From Methanogranum sp963676045 (GTDB taxonomy: Archaea; Thermoplasmatota; Thermoplasmata; Methanomassiliicoccales; Methanomethylophilaceae): a stretch of 64,000 nucleotides of DNA. Location of the stretch: positions 62,001 through 126,000 of the forward strand of contig OY780938.1 in the NCBI GenBank assembly GCA_963676045.1, written 5' to 3'. Position 1 is the first letter of the stretch, and each line of letters opens with the position of its first letter. Shown one piece after another: positions 27,847 to 35,198 of the stretch. A program made the position numbers and the translations under genes. The notes below the pieces were generated by a model. That model saw only the letters and a list, made by a program, of their open reading frames with translations. It made no database searches and had not been told where the DNA came from.

Positions 27847-28539
27847 ATGGAAACCATGGGCAGGATAGGCATTCCAGTCGTTAGCAATCTTAAAAGACGC
27901 GATGATCCCAACGACAGTAAGGAAAAGATAATACAAGCCTCTGCCGACCTTTTCTTCGAACAAGGCTATGAGAAGACCACGACCCGTCAGATAATACAAC
28001 GCTCCGGTGTTCTGAACGGCAGCCTGTATCATGCATTTGGAAACAAGGAGGGCATATTCAAGGCGATAGTGATGGAAGCATTGGAGGCGACCTTGAAGGA
28101 GTCGGAAGAGCAGCTGAAGAAGAATTCGAGCCCCCTGGTCGCAATCGTCTATCCTGCTGCTATAGAGCTGTACGCTGCATCTCATTCGAAGAATGTGGCC
28201 GACCTTCTCTATCATGCGCATCAATCGAGGAGTATAATGAACGGTTTCGTCGAAGTGACGCATAAATGGGTCTCGGAACAACTCACAAGATTGAATATAG
28301 AGATCAGCCTCGATAGTTATGATAGGAATCTCCTCGCATTGATGGGCTGTCTTGGTTCATACATCGAGGAATATTATCTCACGGACAACAGGATACCTTA
28401 CAGAGAGAATATGAGGACGGTCGTCATCGTCGTGTGCGCGTTGTTCGGCATACAGCTCTTCGATGTGGATAAGATCGTCAACGAGATATGCAGGCATTTG
28501 GAATCCGAGAAGATAACTATATTGGGATTGACCATTTGA
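27847..28539 (+). CDS. TetR-family transcriptional regulator
   Basis: A 230-residue regulator with a typical TetR N-terminal helix-turn-helix (about residues 20-70: IIQASADLFFEQGYEKTT, then RQIIQRSGVLNGSLYHAFGNKEGIF) and an all-helical ligand-binding C-terminal part. It is divergent from the MMPL exporter at 25135, and the shared spacer carries three related palindromes. This arrangement is the common local-repressor design for efflux pumps. The ligand is unknown. The start ATG follows GAAGGAT; an ATG three codons later is possible. Confidence 0.9.
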   Translation: METMGRIGIPVVSNLKRRDDPNDSKEKIIQASADLFFEQGYEKTTTRQIIQRSGVLNGSLYHAFGNKEGIFKAIVMEALEATLKESEEQLKKNSSPLVAIVYPAAIELYAASHSKNVADLLYHAHQSRSIMNGFVEVTHKWVSEQLTRLNIEISLDSYDRNLLALMGCLGSYIEEYYLTDNRIPYRENMRTVVIVVCALFGIQLFDVDKIVNEICRHLESEKITILGLTI

Positions 28540-28591
28540 TCCACAACTAATTATAAAAGTGATGTGGACATACGTTCGTCAAGTGATCGAA

Positions 28592-29815
28592 ATGGTAGAC
28601 GATAAAGCCATTCAGGCAGCTAAAGAGAAGTACGGAGAGCTTCTGAAGCAGCAGTTGGAAAGGGTCGAGAGGCTTAAGAACGAGGGCGACTGGATCGATT
28701 ATTCCAAACTCGATAAGCTTGTGATCGGCGTATGTGGAGGAGACGGGATAGGTCCGTACATATGTGCATCCGCACAGAAGGTAATGGAATTCCTTTTGGC
28801 CGATAAGATAAAGCACGGCAAGGTTGAGATCAGGCAGATAGATGGTCTGACGATCGAGAGGCGTGTCGAGGTAATGAAAGCCATACCTAGTGATACGCTG
28901 GCAGACCTCAAGAAATGCCATGTGATATTGAAGGGACCTACCACCACCCCCAAGAAGGGGGACCCGTGGCCCAACATCGAGAGTGCTAATGTCGCAATGA
29001 GGAAGGAACTAGACCTCTTCGCCAATGTAAGGCCCGTATCTGTTCCCGAACTAGGGATAAATTGGACATTCTACAGAGAGAACACAGAGGGAAGTTACGC
29101 CCTTGGAAGCAACGGTATCAATGTCACCGAAGACCTCGCCATGGATTTCTGTGTGGCCACCACGCAGGGTACAGAGAGGATCATCCGTGCAGGTTTCGAA
29201 CATGCAAGTAAGACAGGTCAGAATTATGTATCGATTGTGACCAAGGCCAATATAATAAAGACCACGGATGGCAAGTTCCTCACACTCGCAGATAAGATAT
29301 CGAAGGAATATCCAGAGGTAAAATGGGACGATTGGTTCATAGACATAACCACTGCGAAACTCATAGATCCGGCCAGAAGGAGCGATTTCCGCGTATTCGT
29401 ATTGCCGAATCTATACGGTGACATCATAACCGATGAAGCTGCACAGATCCAGGGAGGAGTGGGTACCGCAGGAAGTGCCAATCTTGGAAAGAGATATGCG
29501 ATGTTCGAGGCGATACACGGCTCAGCTCCTAGGATGGTCACAGAGGGAAGGGCCCAGTATGCGGATCCATGCAGCATGATCAAGGCCGTTGCCATGATGA
29601 TGGAGCACATCGGAGAGATCGAAAAGGCCAAGAGGCTCAACATGGCATTGGACGTATGCGTTCAGTTCGAGAAGAAGCTCGTCATGACTGGAAGGAGCAA
29701 CGGTGCGACTGGTGACGAGTTCGCTCAATATGTAATGGACACTATTCAGAGGCACGATCTGGAGAAGGTCTGGCAAGAATACGTTCATGCCGCCAAGGCC
29801 AAGAATTCTCGTTAA
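28592..29815 (+). CDS. Isocitrate / isopropylmalate / homoisocitrate dehydrogenase family protein
   Basis: A 407-residue beta-decarboxylating dehydrogenase. The family landmarks are GGDGIGPYICASAQ near the N-terminus, the substrate-loop motif YRENTEGSYALG, the catalytic Lys/Tyr regions, the metal-binding Asp cluster around NLYGDIITDEAAQIQGGVG, and FEAIHGSAPRM. RENTEG is closer to isocitrate or homoisocitrate enzymes than to isopropylmalate dehydrogenases. It could serve glutamate synthesis or the AksF step of coenzyme B synthesis; sequence alone does not decide. I start at 28592 because AAGTGATC lies just upstream; an in-frame GTG at 28559 is also open. Confidence 0.85.
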   Translation: MVDDKAIQAAKEKYGELLKQQLERVERLKNEGDWIDYSKLDKLVIGVCGGDGIGPYICASAQKVMEFLLADKIKHGKVEIRQIDGLTIERRVEVMKAIPSDTLADLKKCHVILKGPTTTPKKGDPWPNIESANVAMRKELDLFANVRPVSVPELGINWTFYRENTEGSYALGSNGINVTEDLAMDFCVATTQGTERIIRAGFEHASKTGQNYVSIVTKANIIKTTDGKFLTLADKISKEYPEVKWDDWFIDITTAKLIDPARRSDFRVFVLPNLYGDIITDEAAQIQGGVGTAGSANLGKRYAMFEAIHGSAPRMVTEGRAQYADPCSMIKAVAMMMEHIGEIEKAKRLNMALDVCVQFEKKLVMTGRSNGATGDEFAQYVMDTIQRHDLEKVWQEYVHAAKAKNSR

Positions 29816-29862
29816 GAAACGCTTTATAAAAACCTTTTAAGATATTTTATCTGCATTATACA

Positions 29863-30474
29863 TTACCATTCTATGGGTTTATGTCTAACATAATGCAGAT
29901 ATATCGAAGAATATACCAGGGCGCATAAGATGGCCATGCACAGGACAACTATCAGATTCTGAGTTATGAATGTGGTATTGAAGGATGATGTGAAATCAAG
30001 GAGTATCAGATGCACCAATTCGCTAGATACGGCTGCAATTACTGTCCATCTTATCCTTGGGTATTTCATTCCAGCCATCCATCTGATCAGGCCTCCGATC
30101 CCTCCTGCTATTATCGGCGATATCGCGCAAGCTATCTGTGGGTCTGCACCGGATAATAGGCCTTCTATGCCCATTATAGCTCCTGCTATCAATCCAACGC
30201 GTGGTCCTCCTACGATACCTGCCATGGTGGCCACGAATACAACGATGTTTATGTAAAATCCATCGACCTCATAAGAGAAGAAATGCGTGGTCATTATACC
30301 GACGAGTGAAAACATGGCTATCTTTATGATCGCATTCTGTCTATCATAATCCCCGTCTTCATCGAAGCTCCGCATATGATTGGATTTATGGAGATAAAGT
30401 GCCAAAAGAAGCAGAAGGAATACCACGATGAAGGTATCAGATAGTATCGTAAGATATTCTTCGATCTGCAGCAT
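29863..30474 (-). CDS. Stand-alone LytS-type 5TM membrane domain protein, copy 1
   Basis: A 203-residue membrane protein with about six helices. The central signature GIVGGPRVGLIAGAIMGIEG followed by LLSGADPQIACAISPIIAGGIGGL matches the 5TM-5TMR_LYT sensor domain of LytS-type proteins. Usually that domain is fused to a histidine kinase or GGDEF output; here the protein ends after the membrane part. Its ATG overlaps the stop of the upstream copy (TGATG) behind a perfect AAGGTGATC ribosome binding site, so the two are translationally coupled and probably act together. Function unknown. Confidence 0.7.
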   Translation of the reverse strand: MLQIEEYLTILSDTFIVVFLLLLLALYLHKSNHMRSFDEDGDYDRQNAIIKIAMFSLVGIMTTHFFSYEVDGFYINIVVFVATMAGIVGGPRVGLIAGAIMGIEGLLSGADPQIACAISPIIAGGIGGLIRWMAGMKYPRIRWTVIAAVSSELVHLILLDFTSSFNTTFITQNLIVVLCMAILCALVYSSIYLHYVRHKPIEW

Positions 30475-31085
30475 CAGATCACCTTCTTATCTTCATCTAT
30501 GACATATCTATGGTAGATGTATGAGGCGATAACCATGCAGATCGTGTTTCCTATTATCAAGAAGGGCGCTATTGTCGTTACAATGTTATAACTATCATCC
30601 ACCATCAATGAGATAAGACATATCTGTATTATTCCGGTGGCAAGCATCAGTATCGTTGCATTGAATATTGTAGGGAATTTCCTGCCAGAGAGATACCATA
30701 ATGCACTTCCTAATATTCCTGCGAGTATCGTGCTTAATGCACATGGGATGGCGGTATCTCCTCCCATTATCAATTCATCCAGACCAACGATCAACCCTGC
30801 AGGTATGCCTACCAAAGGTCCAGCCAACATTCCTGCGAACATTATCGGGAAATCCCTAAGGTCCAGCGATATGCCATAGCTCAATTGGATCGTAAGATAG
30901 TTAGTGCAGACGATACCGATCAACGATGTCACTATAATACCAAAAGACAGTTTTTTCCAGATTATCTTTCTTTCTGCATTGATGAACGTCTTATTGGTTT
31001 CTTTGTAAAGGTATGCGACCATGGATATTACAAATATTTCTGATATAATCATAATGAGAAATATGTAATAATCAACAGTATCCAC
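30474..31085 (-). CDS. Stand-alone LytS-type 5TM membrane domain protein, copy 2
   Basis: A 203-residue membrane protein, the same length as its downstream partner and clearly a diverged paralogue. It contains FPIMFAGMLAGPLVGIPAG followed by LIMGGDTAIPCALSTILAGILG, again the 5TM-5TMR_LYT core, with a single cytoplasmic basic region near residue 40 and a short charged tail. There is no output domain and no catalytic motif. It is the first gene of the two-gene unit. In bacteria this domain senses extracellular or membrane cues, for example in LytS pyruvate sensing; ligand and partner here are unknown. Confidence 0.7.
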   Translation of the reverse strand: MDTVDYYIFLIMIISEIFVISMVAYLYKETNKTFINAERKIIWKKLSFGIIVTSLIGIVCTNYLTIQLSYGISLDLRDFPIMFAGMLAGPLVGIPAGLIVGLDELIMGGDTAIPCALSTILAGILGSALWYLSGRKFPTIFNATILMLATGIIQICLISLMVDDSYNIVTTIAPFLIIGNTICMVIASYIYHRYVIDEDKKVI

Positions 31086-31271
31086 GATTCAACACAACCT
31101 CTTTTCGAAATGCGTAGGCTTTAATTAATATATAAAAAATAGTGAATCGAAAATCATGATTTCACGGGTTTTTGAATATATATCATTTTCTATATATTTT
31201 TGTAGCAAGGCACTTCACAAAATACCAATTAGAGCATATGAAAAGATTGTTAAGGGGTTTAAAGGAAATGA

Positions 31272-31811
31272 TCAATTCTGAATCTGAACGGTCAGGGATT
31301 TGAATCTCCATCCGTTGATCGCGAACAGGGCTCCGGTTATTATCAGCAATGCTCCGAATATCCACATAGCGGCCTTTATCGTTTCGTCAGGGAAGATCAT
31401 TATGATGATCGCTATGATGATGAATATCACACCTATAAAGATGGAGATATTTCTATTCTCGGAGATCGAGATGCCCATATTGGTGATCTGGCTTATACCA
31501 ACGATTATAAGCAATATTGCGAACACATAGGCTGCAACTTCTGCCATGAAATGAGGCAATATCGCAAGTACAAGTCCGATCAGAACATATATTGCGAATA
31601 TTATTGTTGTAAGATTATCAGTGCCTGCACTTTTCACGATGCCTATGATCCCACTTATGATAATTATGATACCGAGTATGAGAAGTCCAATCTCCAAGGT
31701 CGCATCTGGCCATATTATCATGATTATACCTAATATGATGGCAAGTATGCCTACGAGGAACATTGTCCAACCAGTGATCATAGGGAGCGATTCCATGTCT
31801 TTTTTCTGCAA
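31272..31811 (-). CDS. HdeD/DUF308-family membrane protein
   Basis: A 179-residue protein with six evenly spaced transmembrane helices in three hairpin pairs. Features such as MFLVGILAIILGIIMIIWPD and the repeated IIMIFPDETIKAAMWIFGAL are typical of HdeD/DUF308 proteins. Length matches the family well, better than the larger relative at 21206. The role is unknown in archaea; bacterial HdeD is membrane-bound and linked to acid stress. It stands alone between the 5TM pair and the glycosylase region. Confidence 0.75.
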   Translation of the reverse strand: MQKKDMESLPMITGWTMFLVGILAIILGIIMIIWPDATLEIGLLILGIIIIISGIIGIVKSAGTDNLTTIIFAIYVLIGLVLAILPHFMAEVAAYVFAILLIIVGISQITNMGISISENRNISIFIGVIFIIIAIIIMIFPDETIKAAMWIFGALLIITGALFAINGWRFKSLTVQIQN

Positions 31812-31926
31812 ACAAACACCTGCTGGTAAGATGAGTTAGGAGATACTTAAATCAGAAGCATTAGGATGTCTGATTGATATTCCTATACTTTGAGATCGGA
31901 TCGCATCATTGCAGGTTCTAATGTGT

Positions 31927-32148
31927 TTATTTTTTATCTTTTAGTTTTTTCCAAGAGAATGCACAGTTCAGACAGAATATCAATATGCAGAAGATACAAC
32001 TTGTGACGATCAATTTGTAGATATCAAAAAAGCCATCGACCACCATGTAAATGGAATTTATTATGATCCATACCACAGTTATTATCGATGTATAGAGAAA
32101 TATGTTCGATAGGCTATCAAGTTCCAATTCCATTTTCAATCCCTTCAT
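31927..32148 (-). CDS. Small membrane protein, two transmembrane helices
   Basis: A protein of 73 residues from the ATG at 32148. Two hydrophobic segments (about residues 12-33 and 42-62) are joined by a short loop containing DGFFDIYK, and the end is basic (SWKKLKDKK). No family recognised. The frame stays open upstream into the glycosylase gene, but an ATG 23 bp after the glycosylase stop is the more economical start. It probably shares the glycosylase transcript. Moderate confidence that it is a real gene. Confidence 0.5.
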   Translation of the reverse strand: MKGLKMELELDSLSNIFLYTSIITVVWIIINSIYMVVDGFFDIYKLIVTSCIFCILIFCLNCAFSWKKLKDKK

Positions 32149-32170
32149 ATCGACCGATTCTTTGAATGTT

Positions 32171-32680
32171 TCAGACCACATCCTTGAGTGTGAATCTCCA
32201 AAGGGCATCTTTGTCCTTTTCATCGGCCGAATCTATCCCGATGCGTTTGGATATTATGTACTCGCATTTGTAACCATCATCTTCTAACCATAGGTCGGAT
32301 CCCCCGTCCAGTCTGGTTCCATGTAGGGATGGGGATACATTCAGGAAATTTCCCACTTTTCCAGGGCCATCATAGCCTTCCACTCCCCTTATCAACACGC
32401 CTTCTGGATGGTCCTTTGGTCCAGTCACTATCGTAAGCAGATTGTACATGTAGCATCTGTGGACATAAGCAAGACCTCCCGAATCATATAGGAGCTCTGA
32501 ACGTTTCGTCTTTCCGTGACTAGCGTGGCATGCAGTGTCCTCTTCCCCACAGTAGCATTCTGTTTCTGTGACCCTTCTTCTTATAACATCGTCATCGATC
32601 TTCCGGCATATGACCTTACCTAGAAGATCTGGTGCCAATTCTCTCGCATCTGTGCGATAATAGGACATTGGGAGGATCAT
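32171..32680 (-). CDS. DNA-3-methyladenine glycosylase, AAG/Mpg family
   Basis: A 169-residue base-excision-repair enzyme that removes alkylated purines. The order of motifs matches AAG: LAPDLLGKVICRKID near the start, the active-site TETECYCGEEDTACHASHGKTKR (Glu as general base), GGLAYVHRCYMYNLLTIVTG, VLIRGVEG, and the GPGKVGNFLNV stretch. It is a little shorter than typical members. CYCGEEDTACHA replaces the more usual AYxGxxDxASHA, a mild divergence. Start is uncertain between 32680 and an ATG five codons later. It lies just after the sulfur-relay operon in the same direction, with an 84-bp gap. Confidence 0.85.
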   Translation of the reverse strand: MILPMSYYRTDARELAPDLLGKVICRKIDDDVIRRRVTETECYCGEEDTACHASHGKTKRSELLYDSGGLAYVHRCYMYNLLTIVTGPKDHPEGVLIRGVEGYDGPGKVGNFLNVSPSLHGTRLDGGSDLWLEDDGYKCEYIISKRIGIDSADEKDKDALWRFTLKDVV

Positions 32681-32764
32681 ATCAATCTGATTGATGATGG
32701 GGATATATCCATCTTTTGTTCTTCCCCATCATCCTTCCCATCCATTGGAGGGGTCTCAAAGGCA

Positions 32765-33124
32765 TCAGTAAGTGTTCACTATCTGATATTGATCCAATAT
32801 CCTGCGTACATCCGTTCTGTGTATCAATTTTATGCCTTCCAGTACCTTCGTCTCTCCCACGCGCAATTCGAGGTCTTCTATCACGCAGAATACTTCCCCT
32901 CCCATTTCCATCAGGCCTTCGAGGGCCTCAGGGTTCGAGGGCATCTGGATTGCGGCTGGCACTTGAGATTGCAGAGCATTCAGCGTGCCATCCGCTATCA
33001 GGATGACATCGGATTTGGACAGGGCACCGCTCACTAATCCACCAAGTGCGAGTCTTGCACCAGCGAAGGCCTCTTCACTGCCATATGGGGGCTTTCTTAT
33101 CAGCACTATCATATTTTCTGCCAT
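32765..33124 (-). CDS. DsrE-superfamily sulfur-relay protein (third DsrE-like gene)
   Basis: A 119-residue protein with a DsrE/TusC-like alpha/beta layout: strand MIVLIRKPPYGSEEAFAGARLA, strand DVILIADGTLNAL, strand GGEVFCVIEDLELRVG, and a C-terminal DVRRILDQYQIVNTY. The only clear cysteine is in VFCVIED, at a place unlike the catalytic Cys of TusD, so it may be a structural subunit like TusC. It is the last gene of the five-gene run. The start has the ideal AGGTGATT ribosome binding site. DsrEFH/TusBCD complexes pass persulfide sulfur between proteins; that role is inferred from neighbours. Confidence 0.75.
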   Translation of the reverse strand: MAENMIVLIRKPPYGSEEAFAGARLALGGLVSGALSKSDVILIADGTLNALQSQVPAAIQMPSNPEALEGLMEMGGEVFCVIEDLELRVGETKVLEGIKLIHRTDVRRILDQYQIVNTY

Positions 33125-33128
33125 ATAA

Positions 33129-33500
33129 TCACCTCGAGATCGTTATAAGACGGTCGCTATCTGCGATGAACTGAGAGAAATCGTTCGTGATGCTTCCTAT
33201 CCTTGTTCCCTCTATCTCTTCGCCTCTCTGTATCCCGCGTGCATAGCAGCACGTCTCGCAAACTACGATATCTACGCCTGAGTTGGAAGCCAGGTCCTTC
33301 AAGATATCTCCAACATTGGGGAATCTTTTCGGATTCTGTCCTGCTTTTATGAGGGTGACCCCTTCTCCGTAGCAGAATATCTTTACCTTGTGACCTTTGT
33401 CTATCGCTGCCTTGGCCAATTTCAATGCGACGTTCGGGTCCATGTTCATCATGGTTCCGGACCTTATCTGTATAGTCAATGTTCCCATGGTATCCCTCAT
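33129..33500 (-). CDS. DsrE/TusD-like sulfur-relay protein with candidate active cysteines
   Basis: A 123-residue DsrE-fold protein. The motif IVVCETCCYARGIQRGE contains three cysteines; the one in CYARG aligns in position with the sulfur-carrying Cys of TusD/DsrE subunits. A conserved MNMDPNVALKLAKAAIDKGHKVKIF segment forms the first helix and strand. The ATG overlaps the stop of the TusB-like gene (ATGA); an in-frame ATG four codons later is possible. With its neighbours it would form a heteromeric relay complex that receives sulfur from TusA. Confidence 0.8.
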   Translation of the reverse strand: MRDTMGTLTIQIRSGTMMNMDPNVALKLAKAAIDKGHKVKIFCYGEGVTLIKAGQNPKRFPNVGDILKDLASNSGVDIVVCETCCYARGIQRGEEIEGTRIGSITNDFSQFIADSDRLITISR

Positions 33501-33796
33501 AGAGTTATCGTTTGGTCGTAGTCTCCCATTATCAGGTCGATCGCCTGTGGGTAGTCTATCACTGTGGTGCCTTCCCCTGCCTTGCCTTTGAATCCTCTGG
33601 CTTCCAGGTCGTCATCTATCACGAACACATTATCGACAACTTTCAACAGGTCTGCTCTCCTTCTGTTGCATACGGAGAACAACGTGGCATCTTCGAATAA
33701 GAGGGCCGCTGCCTTCTCCCCCTTCAAGGTAAGGATGATATCCAGATCATGATATTCGTAAGGAGGTTTCAATAGGATGAACAGTGTGGAGGTCAT
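33497..33796 (-). CDS. TusB/DsrH-like sulfur-relay protein
   Basis: A 99-residue protein resembling TusB/DsrH: STLFILLKPPYEYHDLDIIL at the start, AAALLFEDATLFSVCNRR in the middle, and VIDYPQAIDLIMGDYDQ near the end. The middle cysteine (SVCNRR) is a candidate redox residue. Its start follows the DsrE2 stop by 4 bp, and its stop overlaps the next gene, so it is tightly coupled in the operon. Assignment rests on fold-level similarity and context. Confidence 0.7.
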   Translation of the reverse strand: MTSTLFILLKPPYEYHDLDIILTLKGEKAAALLFEDATLFSVCNRRRADLLKVVDNVFVIDDDLEARGFKGKAGEGTTVIDYPQAIDLIMGDYDQTITL

Positions 33797-33800
33797 ACTA

Positions 33801-34211
33801 TCATCCGATGAAATATTGCATGTCCGTATCCGCTGCGATATCGAGGAATCCTGCAGCGCCGATGATCTTGATATTATCGACCATGTCCTCTTTCTTGATA
33901 CCGATAAGTTCCATCGATGTGCTGCATGCGTATATGTTGACCCCCTGATCGATCGCCATGCTCAATTGTTCGCCGAACTTCGGTATACCTACCTTGGCCA
34001 TTCTTTTTTCGAATGTGCCAGTGAATAGACGGTACATTCCCTTTAGTTTAGGTTTGGAACCCTTTTTCAATAGGCCCAATCCGAAGAATGTGAAGAACAT
34101 GTGTACTTCCATTCCCATGCTGGCTGCTGTATTTGCTATCATCATCGCCATCATGCTTTTGTCAAAAGAGCCTTCAGACACGACAATTGCAACTTTCTTT
34201 GTTTCTTCCAT
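33801..34211 (-). CDS. DsrE2-type (DsrE/DsrF/DrsH-like) protein
   Basis: A 136-residue protein with the DsrE2 pattern: KKVAIVVSEGSFDKSMMAMMIANTAASMGMEVHMFFTFFGL near the N-terminus, a basic loop KKGSKPKLKGMYR, and NIYACSTSMELIGIKKEDM with the likely thiol Cys. DsrE2 proteins commonly sit beside TusA and are thought to bind membranes and exchange sulfur with it. Here tusA is directly upstream (79 bp). No rhodanese gene is present in the run. Confidence 0.85.
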   Translation of the reverse strand: MEETKKVAIVVSEGSFDKSMMAMMIANTAASMGMEVHMFFTFFGLGLLKKGSKPKLKGMYRLFTGTFEKRMAKVGIPKFGEQLSMAIDQGVNIYACSTSMELIGIKKEDMVDNIKIIGAAGFLDIAADTDMQYFIG

Positions 34212-34290
34212 TTATGATCATCTCGATAATTTATGAAATATGCCGATATACATATCGGTCATTTTTGTTCCTAATTTCATTTCAGAGACT

Positions 34291-34515
34291 TTATTTCAGT
34301 CTCTTTATGCGGTAGGTGAAAACCTTACCTGATTCCTTCATCTCGATCAATTCGTTGCCAGTTCTCTTGCACCATGCCGGTATGTCCTCTTTCGAACCGA
34401 TATCGTCCGATACGAGTTCGAATTCATGACCTATCTCCACTGTCTTGATTTTCTTAGCTAATTGAACTATCGGCATAGGACACATCAATCCTTTACAGTC
34501 TAGAACGTCGACCAA
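34291..34515 (-). CDS. tusA: TusA-family sulfur carrier
   Basis: A 74-residue protein with the defining CPMP motif in LDCKGLMCPMPIVQLAKKI and the family's downstream DDIGSKEDIPAWCKRTGNEL segment. The CPxP cysteine carries a persulfide that is handed to DsrE-type proteins. It is the promoter-proximal gene of the five-gene sulfur-relay run. In this context it could feed tRNA thiolation, cofactor or Fe-S assembly; no dissimilatory sulfur gene is visible nearby. Confidence 0.9.
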   Translation of the reverse strand: MVDVLDCKGLMCPMPIVQLAKKIKTVEIGHEFELVSDDIGSKEDIPAWCKRTGNELIEMKESGKVFTYRIKRLK

Positions 34516-35198
34516 TTGTTAACACCCATATTGATATCGATCTGTTTTGATATAAGTATTTCCTAGGAGTGGAAGCTTATATTGTTGACATAAACAAATC
34601 AATCATATCGATCGTGCATCTTATTGGACGGATGACAAAATAAATCATTTATTGTCATGATTGGATCTTGGATAATGCGGAGAACATGTTTCCTAGGGTC
34701 TCGCCAAGTGTATTTTGGATCGAGAATGGCAGACAAATCTTTGGGATGGATTGCAAGTTCGTTAGATCACCGATTTTCTAAAATTCAAATAAATGGTCAT
34801 TAAGCAGGACTGAGATTTTAGTTGCAATCAAAAAATCCAAAGTGCTTATATATTGTGAAAAAACATACATTTCAGAGTAGGGGCTTAGGTGTTGATATGT
34901 ATGGGGCAAGTATATGAGAATCAATTATCCGTTTCATTATTTTCAATGAACATGTATGATTGCAATATGCTTCGTGTTTTGTATCGTCTATATTACCGAA
35001 TCATATTGTTTTCTTCTCAAATTAATTTATACATATCGTGCTCAAATCCTTTTGCTTTTAACCCTGAGTTCCTTCAAAAATCTGTATCAACGCTTTATAT
35101 TTTCGAAGCAGCGATATTCAGAGAACTTAGAAGGGTCTCTATTTTTTGCAAGTTATTCATAAAAATAGATTTGATACAAGAGTTTGGAGAGTGTAATT
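34516..35198. other. 683-bp gene-free AT-rich region
   Basis: No supportable protein gene. An imperfect inverted repeat (TGACAAAATAAAT paired with ATTTATTGTCA) lies near 34629-34655. A strong TATA-like GCTTATATATTG occurs at about 34840-34851 with nothing coding at the expected start site near 34875, so a small untranslated RNA is possible. Further TATA-like stretches (CGCTTTATATTTTCG near 35090) could start the surface-protein message at 35199 with a leader of about 80 nt. Confidence 0.4.

Noticed and set aside
32149..32223. Upstream extension of the small membrane protein into the glycosylase gene
   Set aside because: It would lie almost entirely within the glycosylase coding sequence. An ATG just after the glycosylase stop is simpler.
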